The notes under the pieces: model-generated
What the model saw: only the letters and a program-made list of their open reading frames with translations
Database searches by the model: none
Told to the model about the DNA's origin: nothing
Shown here: positions 40,843-52,295 of the stretch, one piece after another
Position numbering within the stretch: position 1 is the first letter of the stretch
How the letters are laid out: every line of letters begins with the position of its first letter
Translations under genes and position numbers: made by a program
DNA from: Endocalyx cinctus
Lineage: Eukaryota; Ascomycota; Sordariomycetes; Amphisphaeriales; Apiosporaceae
Direction of reading: 5' to 3'
Length of the DNA stretch: 64,000 nucleotides
Assembly: GCA_001600455.1 (NCBI GenBank)
Contig: BCKC01000002.1
Coordinates: 3,424,171-3,488,170, forward strand

Positions 40843-43266
40843 TCATGCCAACAGACCAAATAACAAGTTAATCCTCTTCCAATACTCCTGTGATGCTTTC
40901 AATAGGCGGTCTTCATTTTCGCTTCCTAGCTCAACCTGCTTCGCTAATTCCCCTGCAAACCCTTTCAGTAATTTGTCTGATTTCTCTTCCGCCCCCAAGC
41001 AGTTTTGTATGAGATATACATCGTATAGCCACTGAATAAATATGTCTTTACTTTGCTCGGGATCTATAGCCTTTTCGTTCGTTTCAGGTGTTGTATCCCC
41101 ATCGGCATCTTTAGCTCCTCCGCTTATCTTAGCTTCAAGCTCTACCCGCCACGCTTCAACTAATCGTTGGCTGAATGTGTATTTAAGGATCTTGACAGCA
41201 GACGGAGTCCAGAGGTCTAAGCCTGCGTCTCCCATAGACATAACAAGGTTTCGTAAGAGCCGGAAAATACCAGGTGATGGCTGCGCAGGTAGCGCCGGCT
41301 CGCCTTCCCATAATCCCCGACCGATGACTCTTTGCATCACTAGAGTCTTGGCGGTAAACTCTTCAAGAGGTGATACGGATACGTGGGTCGCCAGCTTTTC
41401 GTGCAGGGATGGGACATTTTCCAACCCGAAGTCTTTGACGCCATCCAGCTTGGGCAGATGGCTGCGGATATCTCGCACAATCCTAACCATATACGTGGCG
41501 ACCTGACCATTTTCCGGGCTTTCTTTCCGGCTGTCCCAGAGGGTGCTCAGTTGGTGATCTAAGTCTTTGAAGGCCTTTTGCAGAGTTGCGCCGAGGCGCT
41601 CGGATAGCAATTGCGGATCATCTTTGCTTAGCAACTCTTGTCGAGTCTCGATAACGTCTTCGTCCTCGATCTCGTCCACGTCGTTGTCCCAGCGCTGGCG
41701 TCGTAGCTGCTCGATTAAGTCTCGGACGTTATCGATGATGTGATGCCACGATTCAAACGCGGTCACCGCTCTCGAGACGGCATCATTCCTGCCGTGGAGG
41801 CGCGAGATGATCTCGTGGGTGACGTGGCTCGCACCGGTAGACATATCCAGATCCAATACCTCATCGCCCCATAAGCCGCGGTGCTGATCAGCCTTTGCCG
41901 TAGGCCACGCCTCGAGTGTTGCAGATACTTCGGATCCAACCAACTTCAGCTTTATTGTTTTCGCCTCTAAAATTTCCAGTAATCGATCGTTGATCTTCTC
42001 ACGTAGGCTGTCGAGCATGACGGACGGGTCAAAACCTCTCGCTTTTCCACCGTCTCTGATCCACCGTTGCAGCACGCTCGTTCGCAATTCGACAACGGCT
42101 TTGAACTCGGATACGTGCTCGAGAGTCTTCCCCAGGCCCTTAAGCAATATCTCTCCACCTTTCCTCGCCCAGTCCGTGAGCATCTCTTTAGCTTGCTTGC
42201 CATCCAAGTCGTCATGTCTGATGAAAGGGGTGAAGTATTGCACGTCTTCACCACACCATCTCTCGTACACGTCCAAACGTAGACCCTCTAAGGACTTCAA
42301 GGATTCGTCTGCTAAAAGCGGCTTCTTCTTAAGCGCCGCCAGTGCGTCGGAGAGCTTAGTCGGAACGATCGTCTGCACGTCCAGCAGGGTTCGTGTATAT
42401 AACGAGAGACTGTTGAGGACATTTTCGGTGCCTATCTCTCGCTCGTACTCGTCGACATCAAACTCGTACGCCATAGCCTCGCCCCTGACCTTGAGGAAGT
42501 ACCACAGCACGTCCCTCGCTCCGGAGCTAGACGCCAGACTGTAAGCGGACAGCGCCTTGAGGATTTCGGCCGGTCCGGCGGCTCCGCCGACGTCTAATCT
42601 GGTCAAGACCTTCTCGACCGTCCGACGGAGCCTTTCGCGCAGGCCGCCCAAGCTCTTCTTGGCCGCCTCGACCGCCTCCCGCGTCTCCTCGTCGACGAAG
42701 CCATCCTCGTCCTCGCCTCCGAAGCTCGACACCAGCAGCCGGATGAGCACGAGGACCTTCGCGGCCAGGACCAGCCTATCGCCCCTCCCTTCGGCGGAGC
42801 CCTTCAGCAAACGTCTGACGGCGAGACCGCACGCCTTGAGGAGCTTAGCGCGAGCGACCTGACCCATACGCAGATCGGCCATCTCGAGATAACCTAGACC
42901 GAAACGACCATCACTTTTCACATCCCCTTCCTCTTCGTCCCCGTCTCCTTCGTCCTCCCCGTCGCGGGCGAGGAAGCGGTTCAGGCCGGCGACCTTACCG
43001 CCGACGACGGCGCGCCCGCACCGGCCGCCCATCCTGGCCAAAACCGCCTGGGCGCGGGCCATGTCGCCGCGCATGCGCACGATGGTGTCGGCGGTGCCGA
43101 GGAGCTCGCGGTAGCTGCCGCCGACCTGGGTGCGCAGCCGGGCCGACTTCTCGTCCATCTGCGCGTGCAGGCTCTTGTGGATCGCGCGGATCTGCGGCAG
43201 CGCGTACGTCGCGAAGATCTGGGCCGAGGACGTCAGGTTCGACGTGTCCGGGGCGGAGGTCGCCAT
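40843..43266 (-). CDS. COG1: conserved oligomeric Golgi complex subunit 1
   Basis: A single exon of 807 aa. The N-terminal about 100 residues (AQIFATYALPQIRAIHKSLHAQMDEKSARLRTQVGGSYRELLGTADTI...) are the amphipathic helical Vps51/Cog1 signature found in tethering-complex subunits. It is followed by an acidic Glu/Asp/Gly-rich insert (about 110-120) and a long all-helical body with no membrane segment. LEMADLRMGQVARAKLLKACGL and WLYDVYLIQNCLG near the C-terminus resemble fungal Cog1. Cog1 is a lobe A subunit of the COG complex, which tethers retrograde vesicles at the Golgi. The product is cytosolic and peripheral. The length agrees with fungal homologues, and no intron is needed. Confidence 0.85.
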   Translation of the reverse strand: MATSAPDTSNLTSSAQIFATYALPQIRAIHKSLHAQMDEKSARLRTQVGGSYRELLGTADTIVRMRGDMARAQAVLARMGGRCGRAVVGGKVAGLNRFLARDGEDEGDGDEEEGDVKSDGRFGLGYLEMADLRMGQVARAKLLKACGLAVRRLLKGSAEGRGDRLVLAAKVLVLIRLLVSSFGGEDEDGFVDEETREAVEAAKKSLGGLRERLRRTVEKVLTRLDVGGAAGPAEILKALSAYSLASSSGARDVLWYFLKVRGEAMAYEFDVDEYEREIGTENVLNSLSLYTRTLLDVQTIVPTKLSDALAALKKKPLLADESLKSLEGLRLDVYERWCGEDVQYFTPFIRHDDLDGKQAKEMLTDWARKGGEILLKGLGKTLEHVSEFKAVVELRTSVLQRWIRDGGKARGFDPSVMLDSLREKINDRLLEILEAKTIKLKLVGSEVSATLEAWPTAKADQHRGLWGDEVLDLDMSTGASHVTHEIISRLHGRNDAVSRAVTAFESWHHIIDNVRDLIEQLRRQRWDNDVDEIEDEDVIETRQELLSKDDPQLLSERLGATLQKAFKDLDHQLSTLWDSRKESPENGQVATYMVRIVRDIRSHLPKLDGVKDFGLENVPSLHEKLATHVSVSPLEEFTAKTLVMQRVIGRGLWEGEPALPAQPSPGIFRLLRNLVMSMGDAGLDLWTPSAVKILKYTFSQRLVEAWRVELEAKISGGAKDADGDTTPETNEKAIDPEQSKDIFIQWLYDVYLIQNCLGAEEKSDKLLKGFAGELAKQVELGSENEDRLLKASQEYWKRINLLFGLLA

Positions 43267-44624
43267 GGCGGAGGGCGGGGTGGGGTGAGGTGGTGCGTGT
43301 GTTTGTGTATATGTGTGTGTGGTTTCTTCGTGTCGAAAAGTTCGTGGTGGAGGAGGAGCGAGCTGGTTTTTTTTTTTTTGAGTCGGGAATTGTTATCGGC
43401 GTGGCTCGTTTAGGAGGGTAGGTGGATAGGTGAGATATAATAGGGGTTTCTCAATGGTTTATATCCATGAGTGTGACTCGAATTGGATACGTAGTCGATG
43501 GGCCAATTGAGCTGCTCTATCATCACTATTGGCTCTCTCTTTTTTTTTTTTTTTTTTGGTGTGTGTTTTTTGCCAATATTTTATTTAAATGTATGGTAAC
43601 ACCAATGACAGATTGTGGTCACATAGCTAGCTCTACGTGGTTGCATTTCCTTACCAAAGCTTTAGGTTTGTTGGTGGACGATAAGGGACAGCTGGCTTAC
43701 CACTGGCCTACGTCCTCTTCTCTATGGCCCCTGTGGCTGAAGATGTGGCGGGTTTACGTGGGGATTTTACAGGGGACTTGTCTTTACCTCAGCTGCTCCG
43801 TTCACCAACATTGCTAACCTACACTAAACCTGTTTAAAACATCCTTCAAATTCTACATTTTTCCGATGCGTACGGTGAAGTAAGCTTCGGTTACCATTTA
43901 CACCGACGATAAAAAAAAAAAAAAAAAAAAAGGTAGATGGTTTCATCGCAGTGTATATGCTGAAGAAAAGTCTCGATAACGTTGTGTTGTAAGAGTTTGA
44001 TTGCCCGACTTCCAGGATATACTAACCCCGGATAACTCAACTCCCGCCTCGGCGTTTGACAGTAGTGTACGTACAGGTAGCTATCTACCAAACATTGAGA
44101 GAGGACGAAGATATAAATAAATATCACTTAACCTATTTCAGGGTCTATATTATCAATCTATTATTTCTCATTCGTTCTCGCTACTCACTTCACTGTAGTT
44201 ATAGACATCACGTTAACTAGATAGACCCTGAAATAATTCAGTAGTTATGCCCAAGCTTTACAAACGCCAAGTGTTTCTTCTACTCTTTTGACACAGATTC
44301 TGTAAACTGTCGTGCGTATCTTTACTATGTTGATGGATGTCAAAATCAAGTTCAGAACCCAGGCTAGAGATAGAGTTTACCGGGAGAATGATGAATAAGA
44401 AATAAATATCCTTGCTCGTAGAGTGGGAGCTGGGTAAATAAATAGAGGAGGGTAAGGCATGATATCCAGTTCAGATCCTGAAGATCGCGGTTGATCCCCT
44501 CATCGTTGACTTGTATACCCAAGTATATTCTTACCCTTTTCACTTCTATTCTATACATTGATAATCTTTTAACGCTGCTGCGCGGCATAATTCATTTTAA
44601 TTTATACCTACACGTATATCCACC
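43267..44624. other. intergenic between divergent COG1 and a secreted-protein gene
   Basis: Upstream DNA of both genes. It contains a T18 run near 43541, an A22 run at about 43910-43931 and the MITE-like element at 44134-44235. Open frames such as 43467-43817 are low-complexity. Confidence 0.6.
44134..44235. mobile_element. putative MITE with perfect terminal inverted repeats
   Basis: TATTTCAGGGTCTAT at 44134-44148 is the exact reverse complement of ATAGACCCTGAAATA at 44221-44235. The outermost bases are TA on each side, so the layout fits TA target duplications with 13-bp inverted repeats and a 98-bp core, as in Tc1/mariner-derived MITEs. The inside is AT-rich and non-coding. With a single copy in view, a transposon origin is an inference. 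Confidence 0.5.
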
Positions 44625-45233
44625 ATGCAACTCTTCGCTTTACTCGAGATTACCTGCCTCGCTCTCGCGAGCGTCGTGGCGTGCGACCAAACTTCTTACA
44701 GTGTAAGTAAACATCAACAAAGAAACCCAGTTTCCCCCCTCGTATCTTTTTAGGACGAAAACTAAACATTCTTCCCCGTCTCTTTTTTACAGGGCAGCTT
44801 AGCCGGTCGTGCCAACGCCGCCGTCTCCGGGTCCAGGTACGAGAGACGGCAGTTCAACTTCGGCTCGAGGCTCAGCAACTCGACTTCGAGCGGAGATAAC
44901 GGCGGCAGCAAGCTTGCTTCCCTTTTGGATCTCCTAACCGGCGGCGACGCCGGCGAGAGCAAGCAGGACGCGGAGAACACCGCGGAGGCACCAGCAGCGG
45001 AGGCACCAGCGGCAGCGCCGGCCGAGGGAGAAGCAGGAGCGAAAGCGGGAGAGGCCGGGTCCGCCGAGGACGTCACCGCCGTAAAGGAATCGGAACAGTT
45101 CGACGGTAACCTCGGGGTCACGATAGATCGTGAGGGAAACGCCGTTAACCTCGGCGGTGACCTCGGTATCACTAAGGGTACTGATGGGAGCGTATCCGTG
45201 GGAGGCGCGGCTGGAATCAACGTCGTTGGTTGA
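44625..45233 (+). CDS. small secreted Ala/Glu-rich protein
   Basis: Two exons, 44625-44702 and 44793-45233, give 172 aa. Residues 1-19 (MQLFALLEITCLALASVVA) form a signal peptide. A dibasic ERR at 43-45 is a candidate Kex2 cleavage site, which would leave a mature chain starting QFNFGSRLSN. A linker of repeated EAPAAEAPAAAPAEGEAG-type sequence follows. The C-terminal 40 residues contain two related beta-like units, NLGVTIDREGNAVNLGG and DLGITKGTDGSVSVGG. Apart from one Cys right after the signal peptide the mature protein lacks cysteine, so it is not a classic Cys-rich effector. There is no membrane anchor. The function is unknown; a cell-wall or matrix protein, or an effector-like secreted protein, is possible. 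Confidence 0.75.
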
Positions 45234-47664
45234 TTGATTGATTGGTCACTCAGCTGTATTTTTCGAAACGGCTGTTTTCATTATTTTTATTTACCGCAGT
45301 ACACATAATAATTTCAGTGATGCTTCCCGTCCGCCTTCTCTGGTATTCGTTCATTCCTCGTAGTCTACCATTGTCCGTCGGGTTGAAATTATGTTTACAG
45401 AAGAATTGGCGTTGACGTAAGATGAACCTCGCATTAAATATGGCTCCCGAGCTCATTTTCCCAGAAAGATTTCCCGGTGTGTCAATGAGGTGCCACGTCG
45501 TTTCATGTCTCCAAATAGGGGTCGCCGCGTCAACCGCATTATCTTTACTTTCGTAGAACAGAAAACTTATTCGAGGTGGCAATGTGTATGAAATAGTCAT
45601 TAAACATATATGTGATTTGTGTACTTGATCAAATTAATCAAGAAATTAGACTTAAATCATTAGATGATTGGTAGTCGGTTTCTGTTTGCATCATCTATTG
45701 TCCATTATCATTCGTTCATATCATCTGATTCCTCAATATCTCTCGCCATATTTTTTCCCCAGATAGCCCAAAATGCACAATATTATTTATACCATATTAG
45801 TCTGTCAAAGAGTCTTCTAGCATCACTGCGTGGCATGATCAACTTTTCTAAGATCTCTCAACCACTTTTCTAGATTACTGGATGAGCCCTCCCTGAATTA
45901 GAACGGGAGAGAGACCAGACGAATGAAGATCGACAGCCTAAATATCGATAGTTCGTATGAACGATCTTCGTCGGTGGCATGTGTGCATTCCATGGAGGCG
46001 TCTTCACTCTTTTACAATGCACTAATCTTGCCACTGAAGTTAGGTATCTCTGGAGACATCTATGTACTCGCCACTCTCGTTTTATGCTCTTGTGTTTTGC
46101 CTCTTGAACTAAATCGACATTTCCAAGAATCGTATGTTAGTAAGTTTGAAGTCAAACATCTCGGCCACGTTCGTTGAGTCCAGCTCCTGGGCTGTAGGAA
46201 CGCCCTTGGCTAAAGACTATCATATACGTGGGGTCGTGATTCTACCCCAGATCTGTGCATCGTAAATCTGGAGGATAAGCGTTCATTCAGATCGTTGTTC
46301 GCTCTACAATAGTATAGAGGTATGGTCCGTGCGAGACGACAACGGCATCATGATCTCCAAAATCTGGATCGAAAAGAAATTCACTTCATAAAGCAAACCT
46401 CTTTTTTGTTAGCATGCATATACTGCATGCCACGAGTTGAATCTTGCGTATCTTAGATACCCGAAAGCGAGCCGCATGAAGATAACCTAAGATGCGTTTT
46501 CCCTAGGTAATCTTTTACATTATTAAATTCCTCTTGTCTCGTTATTTTGCTTGGCGGCGTATACCCGTGTTATATGCAGGCCTGCGACAGTCTGATGTAT
46601 TCAGCCGACACCACAGCTGCAATTATACCCACGACCGCGCGCAACTCTCCCCGTCGTCGTGCCCGCCTCGTTAAAAAAAAAGGTGTGTCTAGGGATAAGT
46701 AACATTATAGAACTTGATCTACTCTGCACCTTCGTCCCAATTGTTCAACCGTACCATTATTGGACGCGACGTCCCTAATCCAAGCAAACCCTTCAAAATC
46801 GCCGCATGAATTCCTGTCCTGCCATCGCATCTTTCTAATCGTCTGATCTTCGTCTAACCAATTCCAATTCACCATCTTAAAAAAACGTATCCCTTTCCAT
46901 GCTTTATCCATCTTTTTCTTTTTTATGGCTATGATCATTCCTTCGTCCGAAGTCTCAAAGAACGGTTCTTCTAGTTGTTTGATTCGCCCGCTCCCTCGCC
47001 CACCGGAGAAGATCACGAGGGCTAGTAGGTGAGCTCAGACCGTAAGGAAAATAGATGGGGCGATGTAGAAGAAGGGGGGAGAGAGAAGAGAAAGGTCTTA
47101 TCTAAGTAGTACAGGTTTGTGCAAGTTGACCTCTTCTTGATCGCGGATACCCGCAGTACATAGCAACAATTACCAGTCAGCGTTTTTGTTCGCATCGGAA
47201 AGACGTTCTCGCCGAAGCCAAGTTGCATTATAGGTTAGGTGAAAGACATATATCTGAGTAATTATGAAATGTCTAGTAAAATTATCGCCACTGTTCAGTG
47301 CGCCCGTGTATAGATAGTTGCCTCTCCCTCGTGGCGATCCTCCACAACCAAAATCTTGACACACGAGGCTGATTTACCCGGCAGGGAGTTTCTTTGCCGT
47401 TCGGGAAGCTCTGACACTCTCAAGATGTTGCTATACTGAACTTCAATGCAAATGAACGACTATGTTTTTATATGATCGAGTTGTCGAAATATAGTTCATA
47501 TTTATCCTCGTTATCAATGCTCGCCTCCCTCTCTCTCTCGTATGACTTTATGAAGTGTTCAGTTTCTTGTGTCACTTTTTACCAACTTTATACACTCGTT
47601 TTCACGTACATGTCATTTATAGGAGAAAGGCTCGCAGAGAAACGTGAATTCTCTAGATAGAGAC
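45234..47664. other. gene-poor spacer of 2.4 kb
   Basis: No recognised gene. Minus-strand frames at 45250-45600 and 46705-47016 have protein-like stretches but no start or domain that I know. The rest is AT-rich. Confidence 0.5.
46705..47016 (-). CDS. unrecognised open frame
   Basis: About 103 codons, rich in Lys and Trp in the middle (IIAIKKKKMDKAWKGIRFFK, NWNWLDEDQTIRKMRW). The upstream codon is GTG rather than ATG, and the first ATG would shorten it by about a quarter. No fold or family is recognised. It could be an orphan gene, an exon remnant or chance. Confidence 0.2.
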   Translation of the reverse strand: MIFSGGRGSGRIKQLEEPFFETSDEGMIIAIKKKKMDKAWKGIRFFKMVNWNWLDEDQTIRKMRWQDRNSCGDFEGFAWIRDVASNNGTVEQLGRRCRVDQVL

Positions 47665-49168
47665 ATGTCCATCATATCAACGCCTAATAACGAACTCGTT
47701 ACCTTTGAAAATTTTACTGCTTTAGTTATGCCATCGTCAGATCCCTCGAACTCGGAGCAGAATGCTGCCATCATCATACTTCTGGCATTTCCCGCCGTCG
47801 CCCTAATCGTAGTCTGTATTCGGGTCGCAGGCCGAGTTTCGTCGAGGCAATTTGGACTTGGTGAGTCGGACATTCAACTTGCAAGAAGCTTCCCTTCAGC
47901 GAGCTAGAGCTAACGCCCTCACAGATGATACGCTAGTATGCATCGCAATGGTACGCTCCATAACAAAATTGATAGCGCTCTGCTTTAGCCATGCCCTGAC
48001 TTGTTTTGATAGGCACTTTCGTTGGTGCAAACGGCAGCAAGTTATATGTGTAAGCAAATCAGATAGTGAGAGGTGATATATAGAGATATTCGGCTAACAC
48101 TTCTCTTGCCTCCTAGTTATCAAGACTAATTTTATCGGGATCAAAAGGGAAGATATCCCACCTCACGACCCCATACCTGGCCAAGTGTGGAACTATGCCG
48201 TCCAGATACTTTACAATCCGATCCTCGCGTTAGTAAAGACGTCGATCTTATTGTTCTTGTTACGGCTGTTTGGGCAGAAGCCGGGAGTGCGGAGCTTTAT
48301 CGTCTGGGTCAACACAGCCAACATCACAAGCATGATCGTCATTCTCTTCACCGTCATATTCCAGTGCATTCCCGTCGAAAAGACGTGGGATCCCTCCATC
48401 TCCGGTACTTGCTTGGATAGGCGAGTCCTGTTCACGTTTCTATCCGCCTTCAACATCTTGACAGATTTTCTGGTCCTCGGTCTTCCCATATCGATATTTT
48501 CTGGTCTGAAAATACCGAAGCGTACTAAAATCGCGCTCATGTTCGTATTCTTGCTCGGATTTCTGTAAGTGTTACCCTCCCCGTTTCTCGGATGTCCATA
48601 CTCTAGGCTCTTCATGAAGCGAAGACGAGAAGAGAGGTGTGCTAGAAACAAAAATTCGTATCAAGGCAATCTCGGCTTACACGGATTAAAAAAAAAAAAT
48701 TATAGTGTAACGATCACGAGCATTGTACGCATGGCTCTCCTAATCCAGGGCCTCTTCATGCTCGAAACGGAAATTAACCCGGACGGTAACATCGGGTTTA
48801 TCACGTCGGCGGTCGAGACCAACCTCGTGCTCATCACGGCGTCGGCTCCGGCGCTACGGCCGTTATTGCGGGCCTGGTTCCCCAAGATCTTCGCGGTGCC
48901 TCGCGACGAGATCGAGGGCGCGACGGAGCGGAGAGTGCTGGGCACGAGGGCTACCCTGACGACGCGACGGACCACCACGAGGCTCAAGTCGCAGCCTTCC
49001 AGGACGCAGCTTCCCGGTCAGACTCCCCGGCCGAGCGAGGAGCAGGCCATGTCCTTCAACGGCATCGTCCGTCGAAGTGACGTCGTCATCCACTACGAAC
49101 CCAAGCCTACCAGCAGCGGTGGAGACGGTACCCTTGGCGACGAGAAGCAGGCGGGACAGTGGTTTTGA
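47665..49168 (+). CDS. fungal rhodopsin-domain seven-helix membrane protein
   Basis: Five exons, 47665-47860, 47925-47950, 48013-48049, 48117-48564 and 48706-49168, give 389 aa. The N-terminus is extracellular, with helix 1 at about 35-55. FGLDD closes the first loop, as is usual in this family (typically FGLDDW). Helices follow in TLVCIAMALSLVQTAA, ILALVKTSILLFLLRLF, NITSMIVILFTVIFQCIP, FTFLSAFNILTDFLVLGLPI, IALMFVFLLGFL and ETNLVLITASAPALRPLL. The loop CIPVEKTWDPSISGTC is the family's conserved Cys/Trp signature. The C-terminal about 130 residues are a Thr/Arg/Ser-rich cytosolic tail. Members are called PTH11-like or 'integral membrane protein'; most lack known ligands, and this one has no CFEM domain. 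Introns 2 and 3 flank exons of only 26 and 37 nt, a detail often missed by gene finders. The start at 47665 follows an upstream in-frame GTG. Confidence 0.85.
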
Positions 49169-52100
49169 AATAGACACCACGTGCACGTAATATGCGTGAT
49201 AGTTTTATTTTCTTTTACCTAACAACAGGGTGAACGAGAAAAAAAAAAAGAAGTGTTAGGCAGAAGTGGACGGCGCTATGCTAATGCATGTGATTAGTGA
49301 CCATCGGACAGGTACTGGCGTTTTTTTGGGTTTCCTCTTTTCTTCCCTCTTTTTTTTTTTTTTTTTTTTTCGTTTGGAGGGGCAGGAGGAGTCTTGGCAT
49401 TGGTTCAGGTTTTTAAGGAGTTTTGTGTGATACATGTTACCCTAAACCCAAAAAAAGGAGCAGTGTAAATAATTCCTGATATTCTATTTTATCCGGAAAA
49501 GTCGTGTCACTCAATAAAGTTGGGTTTAGTTGAGTACCGTTATCGGATTGACTTTTCTGATTCATGGCTTAAACTCATGTTTTGATAGTCTGACAGCCAG
49601 CCGCATTGTGTGTGTATTCCCTGAATCCGCGAACAAGTTTGGATTCGGTTCTTACAGTCAAGACTTACATATGTAAATGTATGTGCCTGTGAATATCATG
49701 CGTGTGCATGTACTATAGAATTGTAGCGAATTAGAAGCGAGTGATAAGAAATGGCTCGAAGCATTCAAGTGCGTATAGCCAAGTCAAAAAGCTTGAATAT
49801 AGGATATCCTGTTGGGCAGACGTACAGATTTACTACTGTACCCCACGCTCAATACTCCTACGGATCAATTACTCACATGATGAGATGGATCCCTACATAT
49901 GAATGTAGTAGTCAAAGTGTCGGGTGAACCGACAATAATACGTAGTAAATACAGTATTTATACTACTACATAATCAGATCGGCAATGCATTTATCCTTAT
50001 ACCCTAATGTTAGTTACTTATGTAGGATAGTGTGTAAAGAATATACCGTAGATAGCGCATGAAAACAGGTGTATTTAGTGTTATATTTTAGGTGAAATTG
50101 GAAGAGATCACATACATCTCCATATACAACTATCTCTGTCCACGGGTCTACGTGGCCAACGATACCCACGCGACTAAGGATAAAAACAAAATAAAAAAAA
50201 GAGGGCCAAGGCTTAACACGTCATGAATATATGGCATTCAAAGAAGGGAAAAGCTTGGGAAAATATTCTAAATAGGTGGGGGTTGGCTTTGAATAGATTT
50301 AGTATAAAAGGTGACCCTAGCAAAAGACCAAATAGTGTACTGTAGTAGGAGTACTTTATTGTGGTAGTACAACAAAATGCCCAGTAATTTCTCTCTTTTT
50401 CTTTCTCTCTAAAAAAAAGGGGTCCTTTTTATAATTAAGCTGGTAAGGAAACCCTTGAACCCGACACGTCCCCGGAATACGATCGGAGGAGTTCGAACTT
50501 GGTGTAAGATGATCTTGTAAAGTTCCAAGGTTTGAGACCAGAAGATTACAATCACATGAAGACTAAGGAAATAATCCATCCATGGATATGTCCACATGTA
50601 GAAATAAGTACAGCATAAGTAATAATTAATATATAGAAACATTAAGGAGTAAGTAAGTAAAATTGAACAGAATTAAAAACATGTTAATCATTCCTTTTCA
50701 CATGTACCCCCAAGAAATGACCTATACTAGGTTATTAGCTCTGTGTGATAAGAAGAAATGGTTATAATTACAGTATAATGAAGAGAAGAAAAAAAAAAAA
50801 AAAAAAGAAAGGTAGGCTTGGTAGGGTCAGTCATTTCATAGCGATCCAGCCAGCCAGCTTATCCCACTACTGTCAGTCTAAGAACATAAAGGATACCGAA
50901 GATCATACAAGTATAATAGTAATTAACCTTACCAGCATACCTGGTCTGCTGGTCCATACTACATTACTGTACTACATAGTATGTATCCATACACGTATGT
51001 AATGTACGATGAAAACTGTATATTAAGTACGTAAATGTATAAGTATTTATATACCTATTTGTCCCTACCCAATCAGGTATTTCATATATATAATAACCAT
51101 GCTTATGTCCTTTACATTTACTTCCGTAAACCCATTGAAAAAATATATAATAACAGGCGAAACAAGCGACCCAAGAATTGCTGGCTGAACATGCCACATT
51201 ATTAAACGTGCCTTTAACCTATCTTTCCGCAGATCCCGTACTATACTGAATATAGAAAGTTGTCGTGTCTGTCTGTCAGCGCCCGGGGTTGTACTGGGCT
51301 CTTTTCAGAAAAAGGAAAGAAACTTGGTCGGATTAGAGCTTTATTAATCAAATCAATAATACATATATATACATTTTGCCAGCTCATCTCGACATCCAAG
51401 ACACCTATCTACCAAGTACATAGTAGGTTATCTATCTGTCTGCCTGTCTATCTATCTATACTATTCTCATTCAATTTAATCCTTTATTCTCACTTCTCCG
51501 CATTCCATACTCTCGTTCACTTTTATCGTCTTTTACTTCTATTATCTATTTTATCCGACCGACTCATGAAAAACGTGCGATAAGTTCGGCTTTTAAAACC
51601 TAACACACACGACACCCTCCTTCTTACCGTTTGTTTTTATATACCACACCTAACATTAGTCACTTCCCATCCGTCTGGTTCTCTTTTTCTCCTGCATTGG
51701 TAATGCACTTGACGTCGATGAAAATCCTTCTCTTACGTACGAGAAATGATAATTCTGGCAAAGCCTGTCGATGTCAGTTAGACCAAACCCATCAATTACG
51801 AACTCCCAAATCCTTACCTTGCCGTACGTATTTGAGTACCTAAACCGACTAGTCAGCTTGATCCACTCTTGGCGAATGCCTACAGTTTATTCTATATTTT
51901 CATTCCATCTTCGAAAATTGGATATCGTCTTCCCGTAAGTACCACTTATGGACCACTTTACCCGCTCCATGTTTTATATAGTATGTATGGGGTTATGAGG
52001 TATTATCTCAAATGACGGGTCATATTTCCTCGTCGGATTTATCGCCGCTCTGTTACTACCCATTTCCTTGTACTATGTAACTATGTAAAATGTCCACCGG

Positions 52101-52295
52101 TGATGCGACATCCACGCTAGCCCAGATATTTTCCCTGGCTTACACCCTGTAATGAACGATTCATGAATGGAATTGCCTATTGTGTCCTAGATACTTCTTG
52201 TGACACAGTCTTTGAAACTAATCACTTTCATCATAGGAACCCGAGTCAAATCAGCTAGGGAACTGATGAATGCACGCTATAATACTTAGTCAAAA
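49169..52295. other. 3.1-kb gene-free spacer
   Basis: The downstream region of the rhodopsin-domain gene and probably a long leader of the next gene. It has T22 at about 49349-49370, A/T-rich and TA-rich sequence, and short frames without coding character. A GTAAGT at 51934 and a TTACAG at 52330-52335 could bound a leader intron. Confidence 0.5.

Noticed and set aside
43467..43817. 116-codon plus-strand frame
   Set aside because: Built on a long T run (poly-Phe), no start context, no similarity.
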